This document shows, piece after piece, positions 34,150-43,884 of a stretch of 64,000 nucleotides of DNA (position 1 is the stretch's first letter; every line of letters begins with the position of its first letter). The stretch spans positions 53,634 through 117,633 of the forward strand of contig WNNJ02002473.1 in NCBI GenBank assembly GCA_012934845.2, given 5' to 3'. The stretch comes from Pomphorhynchus laevis. Taxonomy: Eukaryota; Acanthocephala; Palaeacanthocephala; Echinorhynchida; Pomphorhynchidae. The position numbers and the translations under genes are program-made. Under the pieces are notes generated by a model. That model ran no database searches. It worked only from the letters and a program-made list of their open reading frames with translations, and was not told the DNA's origin.

Positions 34150-34270
34150 TCATTAACCCTTAATATGATTAAGGGGTTAATCACATTAAACCCTTAATCA
34201 CAAAAGTGTTTATTAAAATTAAGGGGTTAATTAAAATTAACCCCTTAATCAGTAAAGGGGTTAACTAACC
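34150..34270. repeat. Tract of alternating TTAAGGGGTTAA and TTAACCCCTTAA
   Basis: About 120 bp contain at least seven copies of (A)TTAAGGG(G)TTAA or its complement on alternating strands, producing several perfect palindromes. It abuts the 3'-truncated end of copy C5. It could be a junction-repair product or a simple repeat. I do not claim telomeric origin. Confidence 0.6.
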
Positions 34271-35530
34271 CTTTAATTTGATCCCAGGTAGGATCAAATT
34301 TCGCCTACTTAAATGATCGCGGATTCCACGCGCAAGCGCTTTTTCGTAGATCGATAACAGGGAATTTTGAGTTGGTATGGGCCGCAGGTCACCCCAAGGC
34401 GGGATTGCCTGGGTTGATTTAGTGGCTCCATAATTATCTAGTGATAGTGAATCCTCCAAAACTTTATCAAGACTTATTTTACCAATCCAACCCAATGCCC
34501 CATCCCTCCAACAGACAAACTTATCCTACTTGAATATATTCCAGATGGAAGACTGAGCTGGACTAAAGAAAGCAATGCTAGCCCTATCCTTTCTCAGTTG
34601 AAACCTATATCTAGTGATCCAATATTATTTCAAGAGAACTTTTCTGGCAGAAGCAGAGAGATTGGGAAGACGTATCAAGTATGCCAAGGTCTTGAGCTTT
34701 GTCGGAGTGGGACTGAAAATACGACCTTTATAGGTAGTCGAAAGTATTGCGGTAGCTTTCGAAGAGAGGTAGGAATTAAATTCGGTTAAACACTCATTCC
34801 CAATTCGGGGGAAGCGTTGGATAGCTGCCTGAAAGAAAGCCACTCTGACCGGATCAAAGTGAATCTCCTTCGAAACAGCGTATCCTCTTCTAACCGCCAG
34901 CAAATTAGATCATGAGAGGTGGACATATGTTGTCGCGACTGCTCCGTGATGTGGGGTTTTAACAACCACCTCTCATGAAGCAGTAATAAGTCGAGGAGTG
35001 AATTCGTTGAAATGCAATGAAAGGTTAAGGACGGTGGTTTATGAATAAGATAACCGTTCCTGGCACTGCGGAGTGCAGCATTAGTCCAACGACTAGACCT
35101 GTCGTTGAAGTCATCTAGTACCATGTCGTAACCAGTCTATTATCCTATCCAGGAGGTCACGGTTTTTGTAAATTTTCCCTAGACGAATGTAGACATTGAC
35201 TAGACTGAGGCGTTTACCGTTCTTACAGAGTGAATCTACTAAACAAGACAGAGCTAGACAATAATAGTTTAATAGGAGGAAAGATCTTAAGGAGCATTTA
35301 ACTAAGGTGAAGAGTCCCTGAGAAGAAGAGGAGTGAGGTGGGGTTATGTACTAAGTATAGTGCGTACAAATTGCTTAGGGATGAATCGAGTAATGTCCTG
35401 AGGGAGACGGATAGACCGCGTCTCCTGAAGGACTATAACATCTGTATCTCTACCAGATAGAAGTCTAAGGGCAGAAGCTCACCCGAATTGCACTGAAGGA
35501 TATTCAGTGAAAAAAGATCACGAGTACTCT
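34270..35530 (-). pseudogene. Family C ORF2 in C5 (endonuclease plus start of RT)
   Basis: Minus-strand pieces read VLDDFNDRSSRWTNAAL, TNSLLDLLLLHERW and TSHDLICW, then the linker SYLSSKATAILSTTYKGRIF. The final part joins NYGATKSTQAIPPWGD to LRPIPTQNSLLSIYEKALAR by an internal deletion of about 250 bp that removes the segment starting RSRDLSV in other copies. The N-terminal region (VLQETRSI-equivalent) lies near 35430 in a broken frame. Confidence 0.75.
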
Positions 35531-35543
35531 GCATTGTATTAGG

Positions 35544-36410
35544 TTAGAATTTTTCTTTAAGATTTAAACACCAAACAGCGACGAGACCAGGCGGGGTGGG
35601 ACTCCCGCAATTAGAGCACAAATGGGGAGAGGTGAACCTCTCCCCTGACTCAATGCTGTGGACAACGCCACATACCCTGCAGCTGGCTAGCGGAGTGTAA
35701 GTAAAAGACTGATGCCCCCACGCGTGACAACGGTTGCGTTGGGGGTAGGTATAAGTATCCGTCGAAATGAGCTCAAAGTTCAGATTGAATCTCAAGAAGG
35801 GGTTTATACTACATTTGGACCGTACCTCAGCCTGCTGTAAAGGGCTGATGTGAAACATATAGGTAGCGGTAACCCGTTTTTGCTTGTGAGTGGCCGTAGA
35901 GCAGAAATACCATACTTCTCAAACTCAGAGAGGTCACTATCATCCAAGTGCATTTGAAAATTTGTAATTTTCAATGAGGCCATCACTGGCTTGGCTGTAA
36001 TTGTTCCAAGTGATGACATATGATCGTTGAAAAAATTGACATATTCCTTTAACGAATCGCTCGTAGCGAAGGATATTTTAATTACGGTATCGAATGATCT
36101 TACAGAGTTAAATATTACTCTATTTTTATATCTCTCAACAAACGCTTTCAGAAAAAACTTGAAGTGAGCATTCCGAGCCTGTGGCTCTTTTAGAGTATTT
36201 ATCAAGAGATTATGTAATTTGGAGATAGGGGGAGTACACCCGCGCCCCTAGAAACAATTGAAACGTTACTTACGTCTTTAATTACAGGAAAAACAGGCGA
36301 AATACCTTGCAGATTAGCAGTTCTACCATGAAATTCTATTAAATTTGGCTGAATATTCAAGTTTGATTAATCTACAGCAACGTTTTGCTTCATTCGAAAA
36401 AAATTTTGGA
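35544..36410 (-). pseudogene. Family C ORF1 in C5
   Basis: The reading is split into at least two frames. Parts seen are KISFATSDSLKEYVNFF, LKITNFQMHLDDSDL and INPFLRFNLNFELI. A knuckle region has the first cysteine motif altered (RNRCHAWGHQSFTY), followed by CRVCGVVHS and CSNCGSPTPPGL. The loss of knuckle cysteines shows decay. The 165-bp knuckle segment is repeated nearly exactly at 40455-40620. Confidence 0.75.
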
Positions 36411-36537
36411 TATTAAAACGCTGATTCAACATAATCAAATAAATAAAGACTTTCTTAACTACACAAAAAAAAGAAAAAGAAACATGCAATAAACCAGATT
36501 AGACACAACAATAGAAAGTCAGTAGCTCTTCAGTCTT

Positions 36538-39012
36538 CTAACTCTTTTCTTCTTCTATGGCCTCAGGTCCAGGGGGATCTGAGCCCCCCCAACCGATCCA
36601 ACACGCCGCCTTCCGACTGAACCACCCGGGGTCTTTCACCCCCCGAAGAATCCAATCGGCGCGGACTATGCTGGGTAAACGAGAGACGAGGAGCTCAAGA
36701 AACCTTAGCCTTTGCTCTGGGGGACGTCCTCTTGAAAAGAAGACAAGTCCCGAGATAGCCCAGGTACCCCAAAGGCGCACCTGGGTTTTCCCTTTCAATA
36801 ACAGATGCTGAGCCCGTTTCAGGGCCCACCTAGCTTTCTTCAGGATACGTTTGAGTCTATCCAGGTCAGCTTTCGCCGACCAGTTCACCGTAACAGTGAA
36901 CCCCAGGTATTTTACTCGACTTGTGAAGGTGGGAAGTGGTTCAGAGGCAAATATGGAGGAGAGCGCAGAGAGTGCTAATCTCTTAAGTTTTTTCTTTGTA
37001 GCAGGTGTGCCATGAAAGACAACCACCTGCGATTTAGCTGAGTTTAAAATAAGATTGGATATGGGTAACTGATCTTTTAATCTTAAAAAGAAACGGCTGA
37101 TGTCAGAGACTACGTCTTTACACCTGTGCCCAGAGAACAGTGCTGTGGTGTCATCAGCGTACACCACAAGACGTTGTTCGCGTTTAAATATTTTGAATAG
37201 TTTAATAGAGGCAGCAAGATATAAGATAGGAGAAAGTGGGGATCCTTGAGGTACACCCGTAATAGGGTAGAACTGACGCGCATCAGGGTCGTCTTCATAG
37301 TAAAATCGCTTGGTAAACAACAGGATCTCCACTCTGTTCAAAATTCTCGCAGGCAACCCGAGGGACCTGAGAGAAGAGATCACAAAAGGAATGGAGATGC
37401 GGTCAAATGCAGCAAAGTCAAGGAAAACAGCCACAACTAGACGATGGCTATTATCCCGACAAAACTGCTCCACCTCACCAACTGCTGAATGGACCGAGCG
37501 ACCTTTGACGAACCCATGAAAACCTGGAGGGATCAAATTACGCCTACTTAAATGGTCGCGGATTTTACGCGCAAGCGCTTTTTCGTAAATCGACACGAGG
37601 GCATTTTGAATCGAAATGGGTCGCAGATCTTTAGGGCATGAGCAGGATTTTTTCTTAGGAATAAAAACACGCTTACTAATATTGATGCCTGCTACATCGG
37701 ATGGGGAGGCTAAAAGCATTGTGACGGCCACCTCCCTTCTCTGATCAGCTGTCAAAAGCTGACAGACCCGAGAGGAAAGTGGAACGACGGATTTGGAGAT
37801 GCCCGGGAGTGGACCCCAGGAGTTAAGGATATCCGTAACAGATAGATCCCTACTCCTGAAGTTACACCAAGGCGGGATTGGTTGAGGTGATAGAGTGGCT
37901 CCATAGTTGTGTAGGGCCAGTGACTCCTCTAAAACTTTATCAAGGCCTACATTCCCTATCCAACGCAATGCTCTATCCTTCCAGCAAACAAACTTCTCCT
38001 TCTTGAAAATCTTCCAAAAGGAAGACTGAGAAGGATTAAGGCGAGCTATACTCGTCCTATCCCTACTCAGCTGGAACCTGTATCTAGTGCTCCAGTATTC
38101 ATTCGAGAGAGCCTGTTCGGCGGAAGCAGAGAGATTAGGGAGGTTCAGTAATTTTGCTAGGACCTTGAGTTTTGTCGGAGTGGGATTGTATATACGACCT
38201 TTATAGGTAGTCGATAGAATCGCGGTAGCTTGCGAAAAGAGGTAGGTATTAAATTTGGTCAAACTCTCATTTCCTATTAAGGGAAAGAGTTGGATAGCCG
38301 CTTGAAAGAGGGCCACTCTGATCGGATCAAAGTGAAACCTCCTTCGAAGCAACATATCTTCCTCAATCCTCCAACGAATTAGGTCATGAGAGGTGGACAA
38401 TTGCTGGCGCGACTGCTCCGTGCAGAAGGGTTTTAACAACCACCTCGAGTGAAGCAGTAAAATGTCGAGGATAGAATTTGTTGATGTGCAATGAAAGGTA
38501 GGTGACGGGGGTTTGTGAATAAGATAACCGTTCCTAGCTCTGCGAAGTGCTGCATTGATCCAACGACCAGTTCTGTCGTTGAAATCTCCAAGTAACATGT
38601 CATAACCGCTGTCAATAATGCTATCCAGAAGGTCACGGTTCTTGTGAATTTCCCCTGGTCGGATGAAGATATTGGCTAGACTTATGCGTTTACCGTTCTT
38701 ACTGAGTGAAACTACTAAACAAGAAAGGGCTGGACATGAGTAGTTTAATAGGAGGGAAGACCTTAAGGAGCACTTAACTAAGGTCAAGAGTCCTTGAGAT
38801 GAAGAGGAGTGAGGTGGGGTTATGTACGGAGTATAGTGGGAACAAATATGCTTTGGGATAAATCGAGTAATGTCCTGGGGGAGACGGATAGACCGCGTCT
38901 CCTGAAGGACTATAACATCTGCATCTCTACCAGATAGAAGTCTAAGGGCGGAAGCACCTCCCGAGTTCCACTGAAGGATATTCAGTGAAAAAGGCTCACG
39001 AGTACTCTGCAT
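36538..39012 (-). CDS. Family C ORF2: endonuclease plus reverse transcriptase (open, 824 aa)
   Basis: This is an uninterrupted frame starting MQSTREPFSLNILQWNSGG. Apurinic endonuclease residues are in place: N16, E38 (VLQETRS), D143 and N145 (LLGDFNDR), S180 and D183 (NSILDILLL), and H209 (TSHDLIRW). A linker of about 200 residues follows. The RT spans roughly 430-690, with DLRPISIQN, FHGFVKGRSVHSAVGEV, GVPQGSPLSPILY and the catalytic Y618-ADD in VVYADDTTALF. The C-terminal region has RLWGTWAISGLVFFSRGRPP and no RNase H or cysteine motif that I can see. One codon is absent in the conserved DFSAAFDRI block (reads DFAAFDRI). The product nicks target DNA and primes cDNA synthesis in the nucleus. 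It is a Jockey-group-like LINE; the exact clade is not settled. Confidence 0.9.
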   Translation of the reverse strand: MQSTREPFSLNILQWNSGGASALRLLSGRDADVIVLQETRSIRLPQDITRFIPKHICSHYTPYITPPHSSSSQGLLTLVKCSLRSSLLLNYSCPALSCLVVSLSKNGKRISLANIFIRPGEIHKNRDLLDSIIDSGYDMLLGDFNDRTGRWINAALRRARNGYLIHKPPSPTFHCTSTNSILDILLLHSRWLLKPFCTEQSRQQLSTSHDLIRWRIEEDMLLRRRFHFDPIRVALFQAAIQLFPLIGNESLTKFNTYLFSQATAILSTTYKGRIYNPTPTKLKVLAKLLNLPNLSASAEQALSNEYWSTRYRFQLSRDRTSIARLNPSQSSFWKIFKKEKFVCWKDRALRWIGNVGLDKVLEESLALHNYGATLSPQPIPPWCNFRSRDLSVTDILNSWGPLPGISKSVVPLSSRVCQLLTADQRREVAVTMLLASPSDVAGINISKRVFIPKKKSCSCPKDLRPISIQNALVSIYEKALARKIRDHLSRRNLIPPGFHGFVKGRSVHSAVGEVEQFCRDNSHRLVVAVFLDFAAFDRISIPFVISSLRSLGLPARILNRVEILLFTKRFYYEDDPDARQFYPITGVPQGSPLSPILYLAASIKLFKIFKREQRLVVYADDTTALFSGHRCKDVVSDISRFFLRLKDQLPISNLILNSAKSQVVVFHGTPATKKKLKRLALSALSSIFASEPLPTFTSRVKYLGFTVTVNWSAKADLDRLKRILKKARWALKRAQHLLLKGKTQVRLWGTWAISGLVFFSRGRPPEQRLRFLELLVSRLPSIVRADWILRGVKDPGWFSRKAACWIGWGGSDPPGPEAIEEEKS

Positions 39013-39045
39013 TGTGATGGATTAGTTGGATGGGGGATTGCCTAC

Positions 39046-40252
39046 CTAGACAAAGCTAGGTGCAGGAAGGTTGCCCTTCCCACCACTAGCCTCCTCCAAG
39101 GAAGGTACTTGCCCCTGGGCAGTATCTTCATTTCCCCTATTAGTCTTCTGTTGGATTAGCTTCCCAATCTTGAGCGGGGGAACGGCATGGGCTGAAGCCC
39201 CTCTTTTTTTCGACTCCGGAACCGAGGAAATAGGAAGCACAGGATTAGTCCCGATAACGGTTAGGATGGAGCGTACTAACTCCTCCATCTGCCGAAGAGC
39301 ATTCGAAGTCTTTAAGTCGATAATCCGTAGAATGTCAGCGTCATCCATACGTGGAGCTGCAGCGACCGCGAAGGACTTGGCCGGATTGGGCGGTTTCAAC
39401 AAGAATAATTGTCTATATTCTTTGAATAGAGAGCATTTCCTGCTCCAAGCAGGATGGCACCCCCCGCAATTCGAGCAGGAAAGGGGGGCATCACAGCGAT
39501 CCGTAGTTGTAAGAGATGGACAGCTGGTGGAGCTACAGACCCCACAGGAAAGGGTCCCACTGCAGCTGGAGGCCCAGTGTCCCCATTTGTGACACCGGCT
39601 GCAGTGGGGATAGGTCAGATCATCCCTCTCTGTGATCGTGAATTTAATATTAAAACCCATAAAGGGATTCGACGTAGAATTAGACAGGGATTCAGCAATA
39701 TTTACGGGAGCATTGCAAAAGCCAACCGGGATAGGGTTCCCGTCCTTACCCCGGATTGACCTCAGATTGGTGACTTTGAATGTTTCCATAAAAGAACGTA
39801 TATCTTCTTCTTCCATTGAGCAGGGAAGATTTGAAACTTTTAGCGATGCTAGGATAGGCTTGGATGAAATTTCACCATATTCAGCTAAATTGGCGGAGAA
39901 GTACTCCATGTAGTTTGCGGCAAGGTCATTCGAGACAAAAGATATCTTCACCTCCGCAGGGTGTAACCTAACAGAGTTAAATAGAACCCTGTTCTGAAAC
40001 TGTTTGGTGAAGGATCTCAAAAATTTGTTGTAGAGATCATGTTTTTCAGTCGGTTTCTTAACTTTAATTATTAGCAAATTCTTTAATTTAGGAATGGGGG
40101 AAGCACCTCCCCATCAACTGATACCATAGAAAAATTACTAACCTTGTTATTTGGATCTGTAGTTAGATTTACCTTTAATTTGCCTTTTTTTGTAGAATTA
40201 TCGTTGATTTTTGAATATTTTTTGCTGTTATCGTTTGATAGCTCCGACATTG
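39046..40252 (-). pseudogene. Family C ORF1 in C6 (one frameshift)
   Basis: The start MSELSNDNSKKYSKINDN is at 40252. The frame runs to VDGEVLPP, where the C-run at about 40103 appears one base short compared with C4. From 40077 the frame is open for 343 codons: LLIIKVKKPTEKHDLYNKF, KISFVSNDLAANYMEYF, LKVSNLPCSMEEEDI, and the knuckles CSRCHKWGHWASSC, CGVCSSTSC and CSNCGGCHPAWSRKC. It then continues through a helical segment and KKRGASAHAVPPLKIGKL. The stop is 33 nt before ORF2. It is otherwise colinear with the open ORF1 at 28119. The shift could also be a sequencing error. Confidence 0.85.
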
Positions 40253-40454
40253 TATCTTGTATGTTATTTTATCTCAAACTTTTTTTAAGCTGATAATCAA
40301 ACGTACTATATTTATACTGCGTATATTACAACCGCACATTTCTTAGTCGCTAGTATTTTAAGTCTGGTTAAGCCTTATAATTGTTGCATTGTACTCTATT
40401 AGCTACTCAACAAAGAATATAGCCGGATGAACGATAGGGCATTATTTTTCATTG

Positions 40455-40620
40455 TAAGATTTAAACACCAAACAGCGACGAGACCAGGCGGGGTGGGACT
40501 CCCGCAATTAGATCACAAATGGGGAGAGGTGAACCTATCCCCTGACTCAATGCTGTGGACAACGCCACATACCCTGCAGCTGGCGGGCTGAGTGTAAGTA
40601 AAATACCAATGCCCCACCTG
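40455..40620 (-). mobile_element. LINE family C, small ORF1 fragment (C7)
   Basis: About 165 bp match 35557-35720 with only a few differences. They cover the altered knuckle segment (SCRVCGVVHSIESG-equivalent). Because both share the same odd changes, one derives from the other, rather than both coming from an intact element. It lies just upstream of C6. Confidence 0.8.
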
Positions 40621-40631
40621 TTGTTATATTA

Positions 40632-40657
40632 TAACGACAATATAAATATTGTCGTTA
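40632..40657. repeat. Perfect 12-bp palindrome
   Basis: TAACGACAATAT (40632-40643) and its complement (40646-40657) are separated by 2 bp. No function can be assigned. Confidence 0.6.
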
Positions 40658-40659
40658 AT

Positions 40660-41789
40660 ATTTATACACAATTTCAAATTGCATGTGGGATATAATTATA
40701 TTTCATTTCATTATATTTCATTATATATGTGTGAATAATTAGATGTATCAACACAATAAGTTTCATTATGGTGTTGAATATAACTATTTTACTTATTTTT
40801 CAATTGTTATATAATTGAGATATACACATATCTCATCAATATGTGCTAATGCATGTAAGATCATCGGTCTAATTATAGAACTTTCGTAACACTATCCAAT
40901 TGCATTTCGTCTTTTTATTTTTGCCCATATGTTGAGCCGACTTCTGTATTCCGCTCCGTGTGTGTACCCCCATATTTCAATAGAACATATTCGTTCAGAG
41001 ACGGTACTTCATAAAGCTACCAGGCTAGCACCGATGTTGAAATCATTGTACTACCTTGAAGACTAAAAGTAATTCGGCTTGAGACCGTCAGATGAACCCG
41101 TCGGTACATCGACATGTGTATAGTTTACCAAATTTTAAATTAATCATATCATCCTTATCGAGGATGCATTCATCTGCGCTCATCGGATGTGCTCCGAGGT
41201 CATGGTTTGATTATGCAAAAAGATAAGGTAAGGGAATCAAGAGCTGTTCAATTTGATCGTCGAGTCTTCGGATTATGGAACAAGCTTAAAGATACAACAG
41301 TTTATTGACACAGCTTATCCGAATTTAAAAAGAATTTACCCATGGAGGACGTAATGAGGAGTGCTGTTTTTCCATAATTATGGAGATATTTATTTTTATT
41401 TTAATTATTTTTGTAATGAACCAGCCAATTAAGATATGCTTTTGTATGTTGTTGAAATAATAATACATTGGAACATTTATTTCATATCTTTAAATTAATA
41501 ATGTTTGAAATCCGAAATGATTTCAATTAAATTTGCAAAATGTAAGACGAAAGTCTTTCATTAAAACTAGATTCAAAAAGGCAGACTAGTCGAACGATTG
41601 TCAGCCAACATTAATAAGGACCGAAACATGAAATGTTGGTACTGGATAAGTAGCTGATGAGGTCCATAAATACTGAAATGTAGCGTACGGTTGTTGACTT
41701 ATAGGATTGAAGCAAAGTGCAGTGTCATCAAAAGTTTTTATTGTAACAATCACTGCGCAATTAAATTAGCTTAAAATAATAATTAATTA
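40660..41789. other. Unannotated stretch
   Basis: No coding or element signature is convincing. GC content is slightly higher around 40930-41300, but every frame is short. Confidence 0.4.
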
Positions 41790-42272
41790 TTTAACGTGGC
41801 AAATGCGTGAAAGCTTCACGCTGACAAGTCCACTAACTGAAAAAACGGCAAAAGTCATACAGAAAAATTAGTTAAATTGTTTATATGGGATCGGATTTGG
41901 CAAATGAAGTAAGGCAGGGAAGTTAATTGGCGTATATGAACGTGTAGATGATTTAACGAAAGAGGATCAGTCACAAGTAATGAATGGAATCCAAAGGAGG
42001 TAGAGTAGTTTGATACATGTAAATTAAGGGAATTAAGGGCACGCAAAAAACAGTAAGCAGGACGAGAATTGTCGAGCAAAGGAAGGTTGAGAAATAAATG
42101 GGTATGAAAAGTTACAAGGCGGAAAGCAATGAAAAGACGAATTCGAATGCTACAATAAATGGTATGCAAATCGAGAGAAGAATGATGTTTGGATGTATGA
42201 TCAAAACGACGAAGACGGAGGAGAATTCGGACTGCTGAATTGACGGTGCGTTGTAGGGGAAGAAGAGTGGAT
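41790..42272 (-). mobile_element. LINE family A, short 3' fragment
   Basis: The 3' end carries TTTGCCACGTTAAATAATTA. The minus strand reads RIRLFIAFRLVTFHTHLFLN, LPLLDNSRPAYCFLRALNSL and PLSLNHLHVHIRQLTSL. It matches the C-terminus of the copy at 46224-48400 almost colinearly. It is 5'-truncated at about 42272, in the segment equivalent to FLQRIVNAAVRIL. It is moderately diverged. Confidence 0.8.
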
Positions 42273-42489
42273 GAGAGTCATACAACAAACCTAATGATTC
42301 AGTTTATCATTTTTCTGTTAGCAAAACTGTCTATAAAACAAGGCATGATAGGTATCAAAAATAATGGAGACTGTCTCACAAGGTACATAATATTTGGAAT
42401 TATCTACCTTAGAAAATTGCTGCCCCTCGAAGTCTGCATTTGTTCAAAAAATATTAAAAACGTAAATGATCGAGAAGACAAGAAACGAT

Positions 42490-43260
42490 TTAACAGCTCG
42501 AGCTATCAGTCAGTATTAAACTACCCATTTGCGGCTTTTTATTATTATTAATTGACAACAAATTGAGCCGATGCTCTTTACAAGTTGCTTCACAAAATAA
42601 AAAGAATAAAAAGAATAAGAGTCGTTTTGTCCCTCCCTCGTCAGATGAACTACTGAAAATCTCACCGTTGTCTTGAGAAGGAAGGGTCATCATCCAGTAG
42701 GGCGCAAAAACTTGAAGCAGTAGACGACAAAACGGTCGCACTCTGAAGCGAATTCCAAGATCGTACGACTCGTTTGGCAAAGCAGGAAACTGCATGCATG
42801 TACCTTTGTGTTTTTAGCATCAGGGGGTGTCCGCGAAGAGAAGGTTGACCTCTCAGTTGCAGTAGATGTGACAGTGGATGATCTTTAGTATGCAGAATTT
42901 TCCAAACAAGAGAGATCTCGCTTGTCACGGATATATCGCAGACAAGGCATATTCTAATATCTGGAGGCGTTTCGCGTAGCTAAAAATATGCAGCCCTGAG
43001 ACTAATTTAGTTGTTGATCTGAACACTTTCTCCAATGCACGACGCTCATAAGTAGTTTCGGGATAACAAGCTGGCGATGCGTATAAGATATGGCTCAAGA
43101 AAAACGCATTTGCTAAGGTATGGTAACATAAAGGATCTATGCTTATCAGAGCTCGACGAGTATGTCCTATTAAGCGTTTTGTGATGCAACAAACGTAGTC
43201 TGAATGCTTTCGAGTGGATAAGTCAGCACAAACCCAAACTCCCAAATCTGCCATTTGCGG
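42490..43260 (-). mobile_element. LINE family G, RT C-terminal fragment
   Basis: Two minus-strand readings, 43287-42925 and 42928-42662, form the C-terminal part of a LINE RT: DLGVWVCADLSTRKHSDYVC, then FFLSHILYASPACYPETTYE, RSTTKLVSGLHIFSYAKRLQ and, after a shift, VVRSWNSLQSATVLSS near the end. The motif 'LGV..d....' followed by 'RPxLEYASPVWxP'-like text and a final WN.L block is typical. The 3' end lies near 42490-42550. The family is not shared with A, C or D. Confidence 0.7.
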
Positions 43261-43460
43261 CTTTGTACTGCCATTTTGTACTGCCATTTGCAGCTTTGTC
43301 AGTCATTTGCGGCTTTGTCTTGTACTGTTGTACTCAATAATATTTGCAGTGATTTGTTATTTTGTTATAAATGGCTGTTACAACAGGCATTTGCGGCTTT
43401 GTCTTGTACCCTTGTACTCAATAATATTTGCAGTGATTTGTTATTTTTGCTTGTTTATTT
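43255..43460 (+). repeat. Short direct repeats with CATTTGCGGCTTTGTCTTGTAC
   Basis: Units at about 43308-43375 and 43390-43450 share CATTTGCGGCTTTGTCTTG and then TTGTACTCAATAATATTTGC. Shorter partial copies lie at 43250-43300. A unit of about 80 bp duplicated twice with 5' partial copies suggests slippage. The array adjoins family G. No coding role is seen. Confidence 0.65.
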
Positions 43461-43884
43461 CCTTTACTTTGTTAATTTTTATTCTCGTTTCGTTTTTCCA
43501 AATTGTGATCAGGCAAAATAACCATATGGTTGTCTTTTTTACAATAAATTGCTATTATTAATAATACAGTTCAAAAGTTACCCGCAAATGCGCCCGTACA
43601 TTATAATTAATATATAATTAACTATAATGACATGTGACATGTGTAAATAAAATTTGATCACGTGTTACTTATGATGCCCAACTATTTTTGTTAGTTGGAG
43701 CTCTCCTTCCTCTAAGAAATATAATTAATAATAATGCAGAAATTTATTATCCCGTTTAAGCCTCTCGGCATAGGGCAAAATAAATTAATAAATCAAAATC
43801 AAAGTACAAAAGTTGAGCTGTATCTACTGAGAAATCAGAACATGATGACTGATTTTTTCACGGGTGTGTAGAAACTATATATAA

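Larger units (their letters stand above)
34270..36430 (-). mobile_element. LINE family C, copy C5 (3'-truncated)
   Basis: On the minus strand it has an ORF1 (about 36400-35544) and an ORF2 5' part (35530-34270). It stops at the RT segment equivalent to RRNLIPPGFHG, so the 3' half of the RT is missing. LINE copies usually lose the 5' end, so this points to later deletion or recombination at the palindromic tract. An internal deletion joins the linker WGD directly to LRPI of the RT. It lies head-to-tail behind C6. Confidence 0.85.
36437..40440 (-). mobile_element. LINE family C, copy C6 (near-intact)
   Basis: This is the best-preserved member. A 5' UTR of about 190 bp precedes ORF1 (40252-39046). 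A 33-nt gap separates it from ORF2 (39012-36538, open throughout). A 3' UTR of about 100 bp ends in AAAGTCTTTATTTATTTG. The only coding lesion I see is one shift in a C-run of ORF1. It sits in tandem between C5 and the small fragment at 40455. Confidence 0.9.

Noticed and set aside
34150-34270. TTAAGGGG runs as interstitial telomere sequence
   Set aside because: The motif alternates strand and spacing and is palindromic, unlike a head-to-tail telomere array, and the host telomere repeat is unknown.
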